The position numbers and the translations under genes were made by a program. Source: Larus michahellis (Eukaryota; Chordata; Aves; Charadriiformes; Laridae). From it: DNA of 64,000 bases. Under the pieces are notes generated by a model, which was given only the letters and a program-made list of their open reading frames with translations, was not told where the DNA came from and did not search any database. Positions 1 to 49,922 of this stretch are shown here, piece after piece; the first letter of the stretch is position 1; each line of letters opens with the position of its first letter. The stretch is from positions 71,790,661 through 71,854,660 of the forward strand of contig NC_133897.1 in assembly GCF_964199755.1 (NCBI RefSeq), written 5' to 3'.

Positions 1-490
1 GGAAAGACACCTTCTTACTCAAAAAAAAAACACTATTAAGGGAAGGGCAGCAGGGCACTACAGCCTGAGTGGGCTGAACTTGAAAAAAACTACCTCATTT
101 CTGGTACATTAAGAAATAGCATCTGGGCCTAGAGCCATGTTTACTTGTTAAAATAAATACTCTTCAGCCTACAACCTCTGAGGTGTTGGAAGTCATTTCA
201 GGTATGTGTAAAACAAAGCACAGAAGCCAAGATCCCAGAACTTCTGTGTGAGCACAGGGAAATAGCACCTATTTCTCCTCATAAAAATGACACGACAGAA
301 AGGAACAGGGACAGACACGTTACAGCCACACGCTGCGCCTCTACCACTGGAAGCCACCTGTTGTATGTGAATCTTTATCAGCTTTCCAGTCGCGTCTTCT
401 GTTCTGAAATGCTGCAGTATCAATGGATTGCTGCTTCTCCAGTAGATGGGCTAAGAAAATGATAACTAACAGCTTTTTCTTTTTTTTAAG
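1..490 (+). other. Probable last intron of NOL7 (right part)
   Basis: Sequence left of the NOL7 terminal exon. I looked for the preceding exon (the conserved segment ending in NNAWG in human) in all plus-strand frames and did not find it, so it probably lies before base 1. Nothing else is recognisable here. Confidence 0.5.
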
Positions 491-564
491 GGCAAGAAAA
501 AAAGCTAAGAGCAATAAGGTTTAAAAAACGTTGGCTCTCAACACAGCTGAAGAAACAAGTGTGA
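491..564 (+). CDS. NOL7: NOL7 (nucleolar protein 7), last coding exon, partial gene
   Basis: A textbook acceptor (branch-like ATAACTAAC at 462-470, then a T-rich tract and AAG at 488-490) opens a frame that completes a Gly codon and reads QEKKLRAIRF KKRWLSTQLK KQV to TGA at 562-564. The pattern (KK..A.RF K.RW..., basic end) matches the human NOL7 C-terminus as I remember it. The human gene order (NOL7 tail to tail with RANBP9) supports the call. NOL7 is a small, basic nucleolar protein implicated in ribosome biogenesis. The other exons lie to the left of the window or were not recognised in bases 1-480. Confidence 0.75.
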
Positions 565-900
565 AGGCAGCTTTTTCAGAAGATGCAATTAAGGACTTTT
601 ACTGAAAGTTAGGCTCTCAACACAACAAAGCAGGTTTTTTTTCCCCACTTCTCCATCAGTGCTCCTCTTTCAGCTCTACCCAACAGCCACCAGAAGGCAC
701 TAACTGTCACAATGCCGTGCCTGAAATTATTTCCCTGTTCTCTTCCCTCCCCCTTTCAGAAGTTGGTTGGAGAAGCTGAGAAACTGCTGGGCCAGGGCAG
801 TGACTGTGATGTAGAACAGCTGGTGTTTTGACCAGGCTTGTAGAGCTGCCTCCATGAGGCAACTCCTTTGCAGAGAATAAAGACGAATGTGTACTTACCG
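565..900 (+). other. NOL7: NOL7 3' UTR (approximate end)
   Basis: Non-coding sequence between the TGA at 562-564 and a polyadenylation signal at 876-881, with cleavage estimated near 895-905. A 13-base direct repeat (GGCTCTCAACACA) occurs across the stop region at about 532 and again at about 611. A strong acceptor-like pyrimidine tract ending at 759 lies within it. Confidence 0.6.
876..881 (+). terminator. NOL7: Polyadenylation signal AATAAA of the plus-strand gene (NOL7)
   Basis: Canonical hexamer about 310 nt after the NOL7 stop, followed by a TG-containing stretch (GAATGTGTACTT). It is about 465 bp from the converging RANBP9 signal. Confidence 0.65.
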
Positions 901-1324
901 TTCTGGACGCTGCGTTTCTTACCAACAGTCAATTATTCCTGCTTTTTCAGCTATTTGCATCTCTACAGCAAGGCTGTATCCTAATGGGAGAATCATTAAG
1001 TCAGCTCACATTGCAGGGACATTTCTTGCCCAGCCTCAATGGTTTTTTTCCCCCGATCTTCAGGGAGCACTGAAGTTTCACTCAGTGCCTTGACTTTGCC
1101 CTGCTCACCAGGCTTGCTTCATGGCAGGAACACAGTCAACCTTTGAGAGGCCAGCTGCTGCAGATGCAGGGAAGTGGCATCCCTGGTTGGAGGGGCAGGC
1201 TACCATGCTGAATTCATGGGTCTACCTCAGAACCGCTGCTCTAGGACAGAACTCCAGAACCAAGGAAACGTAGCATACGAGTCCATGCTACCATGTATGT
1301 AGAAGTAAGTTTTTAATGGCTGGT
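901..1324. other. Spacer between converging NOL7 and RANBP9 ends
   Basis: About 0.4 kb between the two predicted 3' ends. It has no coding potential that I can support and no recognised repeat. Transcripts from the two genes could overlap here if either end is used imprecisely. Confidence 0.5.
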
Positions 1325-2151
1325 TAATTATGATATCACTACATTTTATTGCAATATAGTACTATTTAAGCACTTTTAAAAATGCAAGGTGTACAAAGAT
1401 TAAATTAAGACTGTAAATTGACTAAATATTTGGTTTTTATATAAATAGGTCATAACCACACTGTGTTGACATGTAATACTGTTATAATACAACAGTTAAA
1501 CTGGTGAGTCTACACAACAGAAGCTGTCTGTAGTTAAACAAGGAAACAAAGTTGAAAAGACCATGTTAAAACAAAAAAAACTACTAAGATCAACAGGTTG
1601 GGATTGTAAGTAGCAACAAACATATTCACTCAGCTCCTGAGTAATTCAAGTTTTACAGTACACATTAAAAAATATCATTTCTTCCCATCAACACTATATA
1701 TCCAAACCATCAGGTGTTTATGCATTTTGCAAATTACACTGATTGAACTATGTAACAATGGGGGTGGAGGTTGGCAAGTCATCCTGCTTGACGTTTACAT
1801 CACCCACATGCTAATACATCCATGTTTTCTATTCTCCCGTCCCACCACAAGGTAGCAGGATTTTTGGTTTGTTTTGGACAATCGTTTATAAAGGATCGGT
1901 ATTTGTCAATTTGGATGTCTGACGTTATCAGTGATATTTTCAACTCTTAGTTGTCTAAGAGGTTTAAAGATGGAAATTTTCTCCTAACACTAAGTTAGAA
2001 ATCATTTGCATCATGCTGTAAACTAGGAAGCAACATAAAGCAACAGACTTGTCCTTAGTACATAATTAAAATTCCAAATTCCAGTCAGCAGAGCTGGTCT
2101 ACTTTCCACGTTGAATATGCCACGCCACCGTTCAGATCTCCAAATGCATAG
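1325..2151 (-). other. RANBP9: RANBP9 3' UTR (approximate end)
   Basis: AT-rich sequence after the stop codon, running to just past the AATAAA at 1350-1345. The cleavage point is estimated 10-25 nt beyond the signal. I saw no other AATAAA on this strand between the stop codon and this one. Longer 3' ends cannot be excluded. Confidence 0.7.
1345..1350 (-). terminator. RANBP9: RANBP9 polyadenylation signal AATAAA
   Basis: Canonical hexamer on the minus strand, about 0.8 kb downstream of the stop codon and upstream of the oppositely directed NOL7 end. Confidence 0.7.
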
Positions 2152-42115
<39,964 letters not shown>

Positions 42116-42470
42116 CCCGGCTTCGGCCTCCACCTCCTCCGCCGCCACCTCCCACGGTCGCGACTGTCACCGGAGGGGCCCGGGGCGGAGCGTCGGGCAG
42201 GCCCGGGCGCTGCGGAGCGAGGCGGCCGCCGGCGGCTCTGGCCGGCGGGTCACCCCCAACCGGAGCGTCTCGGAAGGGGGCGGGTTGGGGGCGATGACGA
42301 CGAAAGCGACGGCGGCCGGCGGGGCTGCCCGATGGGAGCGGGGGGAAGCCGGGCCGGGCCGACGGAGCGGCGGGCGGGCGGAGGGAGCGAGGCGGGGAGA
42401 CCAGCGGAGCCGGGCGGAAGCGAGGCGGGCGGAGAGCGCGCGCCAGGCGCCGCGGCAAGGGCCGGCTCTT

Positions 42471-42506
42471 TCCTCTTCTTCCTCCTCCTCCTCCTCCTCC
42501 TCCTCG
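42471..42506. repeat. TCC/GGA trinucleotide repeat in the RANBP9 promoter island
   Basis: Pure CCT units from 42481 to 42505 with impure TTC/TCC copies before. Read in the gene direction it is a purine GGA tract, which may lie in the leader or just upstream. Such tracts are length-variable and can form G-quadruplex or triplex structures. Confidence 0.9.
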
Positions 42507-42990
42507 TCGTCTCGCGCGCGCGCCCTCCCTCCGGCGCGAGGCGCCGCCGTGCGTCCCCGTCCCGTCACCCTCCCCTTCCCCCCCCCCCGCAGTCAGCTGA
42601 GCCCAGGTCCGTCGCTGCGCCCCGCCCCCTCCCGCGCTCGCGACGGCGCGCGAGGGCGGGGAGAAGGGGCGGGGCCTGAAACCCCGCGGCCGGCGCGAGG
42701 CTGGGCGGTTTGGGCGGGCGGCGAGGCGCGAGGGCGGCGGTGAAACGCTGAGGGAAGAAGCGTGGAGGCGGGAGAGGGGCGTGGAGGCGGAGGCGTTGCG
42801 CCGGGTTGTGCCGCTATCGGTGGCGACGGGTGAAGAAAATAAGCGGCGGCAGGGCCGGTGTCGCCCCTGGGGAGGCGGCCTCCTGTCAGGCCTGGCCCGT
42901 CTCTGCTGCCCGGCCTGCAAGGGTACGGGGTGAGGGGACGCGCCGCCGAGAGCGGGACAGGGCGACCCACAGGAGCCGGGAAGGCTTGAG

Positions 42991-44944
42991 AGAGGCTCGG
43001 TTGAGGAGGGCAGGAGGAGCAGAGTAGCGTTGCTGGGGATGGGTGTGGGTGTGTTCGTTTTATTTTTTTTCTTCGGTTTGTGCTTTGGGGGATTTTTTTG
43101 CCTGTTCTTAATGTCATTGATTAACAAGCAGTTGCCTGCTACTGGTATTTTCGCATGGTGGCAATCTAAGAGAAACACCTACAGACAGGCAGGCGTGACT
43201 CGGAGAACGTCAGAAGAGGAAGGGGATTTTACAGGCAGGTCTAGAACCTCAAAGACTGGGCACTTCACAAACCATTTCCAGCTGCCAGCACATTGGAGAA
43301 CACCTACAGAAGCAGGAAGTAGAGGAGGTTAATTATGCTTCACCTGTGCGAAATGGCTGGTGAGGTAATGCAGGTGTGACATGCACAAAGGCTTGTAAGA
43401 AGCTAAACATTTCTCGCCTATAGTCACCAAAATATGCTGTTGCATGAGACTGCCCCTTGATGTCTAGTAGCATCTGTGGCTGGAGAAAATGCAATTATCT
43501 AAAAATACTTTATCAAAAGGAGCTGTAAACTATACAAGGGTAGAAATGCCTGGGATGGACACCAAAACATGCTGAATCATGCCCAAGGGTCAATTACCCC
43601 AGCACAGCTACGCTATCTACTGCTAGATCTAAGTTTGCTTTCTAATATCTAGAGGTTGTTGTAAACCATAAAGCTTAGTATTTTAGAGTTTAAAAAAACT
43701 GCAGTGTTTGGCTAACAAACTTTGGGGGATGTATTTGTTATGTTCATAAGTGTATGTATGTATGTCTTAGCTCTTTAATTTTTAATTTCAATAATTTCTT
43801 TGCCATAGCTACTTTATGAGTCGTGGCTCGCTTAGCATTCGTGCAAAAATATTTCATGTCACTCATTTTGAGAATGCCCCCATCAACTTCCTGTTTCTTG
43901 TACAATAAGGCAGGAGAGAATGTGTTCCTGTGCTTAATTCTCGACATCATTCCCTGCTCTGATTGCTTTTATCCTGTCATTTTACTGGATCATTTATCAC
44001 CTTCCTAGGATAAATAATCCAAATCTATCAAAAAGTTGTTTTTTTAAAAAGCCTTTTCCCCTAAACATGCCAGCAGGCAGACTCGTCCACGTGGCTTTTT
44101 GTGAGGTAGGCTGTAGACTATGCCAGAGTAGAAAATAAATTCCTTTATGTAGAGGGATTCTAGTGCTCAGTGTTAACCAATATGTTATTTATTCTTCCTG
44201 TGTTCTATTACCTTATTTGTTTTCTGACTACCGCTTCATGAGAATTAGAGGGAGCCCACAGATATTTACATAAATGCCCAGTTTCTGCTTTTTCAGTTGT
44301 CATACATGAATTGGGACTTGTCAGATTTGGAAGTGGTAAGTCACGTTCCTCTCTAACGTGCTTTATTTTGCATGTTCAGTATTGAACTTAATTCACCGTT
44401 ACATGATCCATTCTGTTTCTTTAGGACTTCCTCATCATCACAGTCCCCTCTTGTTTTGCTTAACTGAAATAATTATGACAGCTGCATGTTTTCTCACAAT
44501 ACAGTCCTCTTTCTAGATCAGTGGCAAATAACAGCAACAACATGAGGCTTTCTACAGAGCCCTGAAGCGGGCTGTCATTAACCTTCTGCCATTCCAGAAA
44601 CTCGCTGTTGAATTTTGCTCTTTGTTCTCCATCTCCAGTTTTTGAGCCGCGATAGTACTTTTCTCCTTGCCCAGTGCTTACTTAGCTGCTTGAGTCATCT
44701 CTGTCTTAGGGATTTAATCAAAGGCCTTTTGAAACACTGTAAAACATGAACTAGTCCACCAAAATCTCTTTGGGTTTCAGGTGAGGGTTTTTTTTGACAC
44801 TTTCAATAGATGGATCTTATTTTGCTTTGTAGAAAAGCCCGGTTAGGCCTAATTTTATATGCAGAGATTTTCTTCTGTATGCTTGTTTCTCATTTATGTT
44901 TACTTTCAGTGACCATTTCAGCCAAAGAAAATGCAACCTGTTTT
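42991..44944. other. Upstream region of RANBP9, no gene recognised
   Basis: Falls quickly from GC-rich to AT-rich after about 43050. A divergent non-coding transcript from the CpG island is possible but nothing in the sequence shows it. Short frames here look random. Confidence 0.6.
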
Positions 44945-45102
44945 GGATGCTGTGGATGCCCCATCCCTGGAGATGTTCACAGCCAGGCTGGATGGGGCTT
45001 TGAGCAGCCTGGTCTAGTGGGAGGTGTCCCTGCCCATGGCAGAGGATTGGAACTTGATGATCTTGAAGGTCCTTTCCAACCCAAACCATTCTGTGATTCT
45101 AA
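44945..45102 (+). mobile_element. CR1-type LINE, 3'-end fragment
   Basis: The sequence has the typical avian CR1 tail: a TGGATGCCCCATCCCTGGA block, then GGTGTCCCTGCCCATGGCAG, a TTGGAACTTGATGATCTTGA block, and CCTTTCCAACCCAAACCATT followed by the short ATTCTGTGATTCTA terminal repeat. It is a 5'-truncated dead copy, as most CR1 insertions are. Its own long open frame is accidental. It is evidence for an avian (or at least sauropsid) genome. Confidence 0.88.
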
Positions 45103-48100
45103 CCCAAGTATTCCAGCAGCTAAGGGTGTTTGTTTGGCCTCCCGTTGGACATATCAACAGGGTGTGAACATGTTGGATGTGATTTTTAATGCGAGTGCAG
45201 GTGATCAGTTCCCTCTGTTTCTCCGGGAGCCAGCTCCTCCAGGCAGATGCGCCTCATGGGCCAGAGCCAGAGGAGAAGGGAGAGCAGCCCCTGACTGACA
45301 CCCTCCAGGCAGCATCAATGAGAAAACTCTCCTGATTGCCCAAGCTCATCTTCTTCTCCCAATGGAGCGTCCTGCGTGGCCTCGGCGCTGCTGGGGTTCA
45401 TTTAACTCCTGGATCCTGTGTTGGCTGCTCTCCGTGTGTTCATGAGGAGCGAGTAAGTGGGCTACGGCCATCTGTGCCAGCGATGCTGACAACATTCTGG
45501 CTGTCGTCAGGAAACAGGGCCAGGATTCTCCTTGGGAGTCTATTTCTGTGCATGTCCCGTGTCCCACCCATAGGACCAAGCTTCCTAGTTACGTGTGAAT
45601 TTAGTACATGTGCCGCGGCTGCCAGCCTGACAAATTTCCAGCCACTTTCTGAAATGTAATCTCTCTCGTTTGTAGTGATGGTAACTGCTTGCTGTTCTTT
45701 GTTTAGCATTTCTCCTGGCTGAGTTTTTCCAATGCATAGTTTCTTTGTAACTGTTTTGGAATTAATTTTCGCTGCTTCAAGAAGCTGCTTGGAAATCAGC
45801 AGTGTGTTATTTATTGTTGTACCTACTGTGCTGAATTACTGATCCTAATAAGAAAAGAAAACCACTAAGAAGTAGGCTATGATATTTCAACAGTGTTAAG
45901 GATAGATCTCTTCAAAGTACCTGGAGGATTTTTTTTGCCGAGCCCTTTGCTATTTGGACTATTTTTTTTCCTGCTGACTTAATTGCTCATATATAGGATA
46001 GTCTTGATGAACTGACAAATTAAACACTTGCCGAAATGAATCACATATGAATTATAGGCCATCATCAGCTATTAACTTGGTTGAATCAAATGGTAATCAA
46101 GTTGCAATTTACAGTGTTACTATATTGCTGCTCACACTTATCATGGTATCCTGCTTTTATAGAACTGAGCAATTGGCTAACAGAAATAATTTTGTTGTAT
46201 GAGTCAACTATACCTGTGCCTATGTTAGACCAAGAGTGATTAGAAATCTCTCTTGCTTGCCAATGCTTCAGTTGTGTTATATATGTATGTGTATATATAT
46301 ATGGAGAGATCTACATCTGTGTCTATTTAGTTTTGGTACTTGACCGCCAGCGTGTAGACACAATGTGAACAGGCTTGTTCCCTGTATTCTGTTCTTACCT
46401 TTCTGGTATGTACATGGGCACTGTGATCTATGGGGGCCCCAAGTTTTATAGAAGTATGATCCACTCTGTACAAAATCTCACCACGTTTAATCTCTATAGT
46501 CCGATGTCTTTGAATTTCTTTGCATTTTGTTAATGAGTTTAAAGTTTATTCGTAGTTAACTTCATGGTTTTCTTCCAAAGTTGTTATTTATAGCTCTTTC
46601 CCATATCCTCTTTCCACACTGAAGAACAATTATTTTTGATCATTTTCTGGTGCATGGGCGGGGGGGGTTGCCCAGTATCAAAAGGCAGTTTAAGGAGAAC
46701 TGAAAATTTGTTCATCGGGATGGATCATAAATAGAAGATTTTATAGTTTCCGCTGTCTGGGCTGCTGTACAAGCATCGTATTCTAACTGAAATGTCAAAA
46801 TGAGCACAGAAATAAAATGCCCTCCAAACTGAATAGAATGTGTTTTATTCACAACACAAATTTATGTGGGGGCAGGATAGAAAATATGATGAGACGCATT
46901 GGTTTATTCCTTTTGTGAAAACAGATATCAAACCATAACACTATTAGAGAAGCGATTCTCAGCTAACGGGTCAAGATCCATTTCTGAGTCATCAGGAGTT
47001 TCTGCCGAGGGTGGAAGCAAGTTGGCATGATTTAAATGTTGAAATATAAGAAACGCCATTGAAGTCTGACTGGAAAAAAAAAAAGTAAAAATCAGAGTGG
47101 CCAGAATTTCTACAGTAAAAGAGTTTGTTTGGCCAGATCAGCCTGGACTAAAAAAATCCCTTCATGGTACGTAACTGAGTGAAGTGGGGTTGAAGGACGG
47201 GAAAAGATGAAATGAAAGAAGGAATGAGCTGATCATCCAGCCTCCTTGGACTGAGGGACAGAAGCACTCTGCGCTCCTTTTCCCCTTGCCCTGACTCCTG
47301 CGAGCAGCTGGAAGAGTTCCAGTACCTCGTTTAACTAACGAGGATCACAAAACTGCCGAGTTTGGAAGCGGCTGCGCGGCCGGGCACCGCGACACATCCT
47401 CTATATGATGTTTTAGGATGGAAATTTACAAGTTGCGTGCTTTCGGGTAAACATTTTTAGAGTTCCCCTGGCAAAGCCGGCGGTGTTTTGTTTCCAGTGG
47501 GTGCCTTGGTAGGGTGCCCATTGCCATAGACGAGCAAGCTCAAAGGCTGCGGGGCTTTCAGAAGCACATGGGATGTGTCAAGCTGACCCACTTCTCGAAA
47601 GCCAGGCCAGGCCTTTGTGAAACGTCCCCTACTTGTCAGATGTTAGGATGTCAAGCATGTTTAAGTCTCCGCTGATGGGATAATTATTGTTAATGGTGTT
47701 TATAGAGGTGGGAGGGCCCTAAGGGAAAGGAGGCCAAGAAGGAGAATCAGGAAGTGAGATGAGTAAGGCTCCAGGAATTGCACGCAGATGGAGTTTCGTC
47801 GCGCTTTTTTTCTTTAGCTCACTTGGCTCTTCGGTAAAATAGATGTTTACATAGGATAAACTCGTTTTTTTTTCCTCTCTGCACCTCTCACGCCTACAAA
47901 TTCAAATGTTCCGCATGCTAATCTTAGTGGCAGAAGTAGGTTTTAAATGGACTTTAGGAATGTGAAACTGTCAGGTGAAAACACTGAGTTTTAATAATTT
48001 TTAGTTATTGTAGCTGCTCCCAGTCCTACTGCCAATCTGTTGCCTCTTTCAAATCTGTTCCAGGGAAACAAGCTAGCATGAAATCCTGAATATCTGCTGA

Positions 48101-49834
48101 AATCTGAAATCCTGAAAATGTGCTGCCCTTGTTAGACAGTAGTATTTTACTGTACAGGACTCATCATTCTGTTATGATTTATGGAATATATTAAATATAC
48201 CAGAAGTCTGTGGGATGTACAGACAGTTGCCTCCTTTTATTTTAAGAGTAGAAATACATGCATCCACAAAGCACATCGTCTGACAAAATGCACAATATTT
48301 TTGTAACTTTCTTCAGCCATAGTAACCTTGGATTATACTTGCATGACAGAGCTATTAAAACATTTCAAACAGGGTCACGATTTTGCAGGTGATTGTTTTT
48401 AAGATTAACTTGCCATTATATATGCTGTCATGATTGCAATGTATATGCTCAGAAGCTTGGCGGAAGAGTAGCTTCCTGTTCTAGTACATATTATTATCAT
48501 CAGCAATTATTTTTGTTTGCCAAGCCACACCTATGCCAATGTCTGTCATCAACAATATTGTTTAATCAGCTTAAAAATGACTGAATCTTATCTACTTGGT
48601 AACTTCCTTTAACTTACCTTATGAACTTACCTGTGTGAGGATGCTATAGAGTATGATATGAAAATCTTTGCTGTTTAGAAGTCGCGGTATTGTCACTGAT
48701 TTGTTACAGCCGGGTGGTACTGCCCCCCTTGGAAGTGTCTTAATAATAAAGTCAGTTTTACCTTTCTAGGAATCAAAATGCTGAGAAAGACTGAGAGGAT
48801 ATCATCTGACCTCCTCTCCCCTCCACGGCTGGACCAGCTACCCCATGAGCGCTCCTGACGGGCACTTGCTTAAACTCTTCTCAAAACTTCCTGGACTGAT
48901 GCGCTAACAGGTTTCTCATGTTTTGACTAGTAACGATGTAAGGGAATGCTCGAGTGGTTTGAAAATATGTATTTAATTTGGATAGCCTGAAAACTAAACG
49001 GAATAGAAGCATTTCTGTTGCTTTAAAATTTTTTTCAACAGTGCTTTTTGAAACATGAAATTTAAGTTTTGATCCAGATTTGCATTGCCACAGTAAGTGT
49101 TCAAAACTCATGAGTCAATGCCCACCCACAAATGAATTTGGCTTAAAAGCCCATTTTCTTAAAAATAAGACATTTAGAGAGGATGGGTAGGTGGTTGGTT
49201 ATTTGCCATCTGTTTTCTGAGCTTTTCAGAGACCTTCGTTTCACATTTACAAGCTTTTGCCATACAGAAGAATTAAAAACTTGCTTAAAAAATACAAAAG
49301 CTGGGATTCTTATTGCAGTCCCTTGACTTTAGCAGCTGAAAAAAGTATTGAAGGATTTGTAATGAAATAATGAAAAGCAGCAACACCTAATTTGACCTGA
49401 CAGCATTCTTCTCCATGTTACAGCTTTGTAGAGCAACAAACAGTAATCTGTATATATGGATCCCTTCATATTTAGTATATTGGGTATATTTTGAGAAAAG
49501 TTGAGGAAAAGTGTGGAGTGCAAATCTTTTCCATCTCAAAAAGCTCTCCATTGTATATTGCTAGCTTCAGTTCACTTTTCTGTCTCTTAATTAATGTATA
49601 ATAATGCTTGTTAACAGGCAAGTGCTGTCTGTACTCCCAGGCCTTAGTAGATTAAGTCTCATGGTAGAGTGGAATTTATTTTTAAACATAAAGATTGCAG
49701 GAAACTAACAATTTTGTGTTGTCACGGATTTGTCACACTTGGCTAGTTCTTGGTAATTAAAGGAAGGTTTTGATAAACAAGTAGTTTGCTTAATTTTATT
49801 TGTCTGTGGTTAGGAGTTCTAGGATAAACTTGCT
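45103..49834. other. Intergenic, no gene recognised
   Basis: Moderately GC-rich at 45130-45660 and AT-rich after that. No exon-like frame with conserved residues was found. A short TA/TG repeat lies at about 46277-46302. Confidence 0.6.
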
Positions 49835-49922
49835 TGTTAGAGACCCCTTTTTTCTTCTAGTGAATATGTTATGTCATGTTGTTAGAGACTCCTTGTTTCT
49901 CCTAGTGAATATGTTATGTTGC
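49835..49922. repeat. 45-bp tandem duplication (two copies)
   Basis: TGTTAGAGAC...TAGTGAATATGTTATGT occurs at 49835-49879 and again at 49880-49922 with a few substitutions. It is a local duplication with no sign of coding or transposon origin. Confidence 0.85.

Noticed and set aside
760-831. Plus-strand frame KLVGEAEKLLGQGSDCDVEQ LVF as a separate terminal coding exon
   Set aside because: It looks exon-like, but its phase does not fit the preceding NOL7 intron, I recognise no family, and a simpler NOL7 terminal exon with synteny support lies just upstream.
44810-45298. Plus-strand frame of 162 codons
   Set aside because: The middle third is the translation of the CR1 3' end, which is normally untranslated. 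The rest shows no protein-like conservation.
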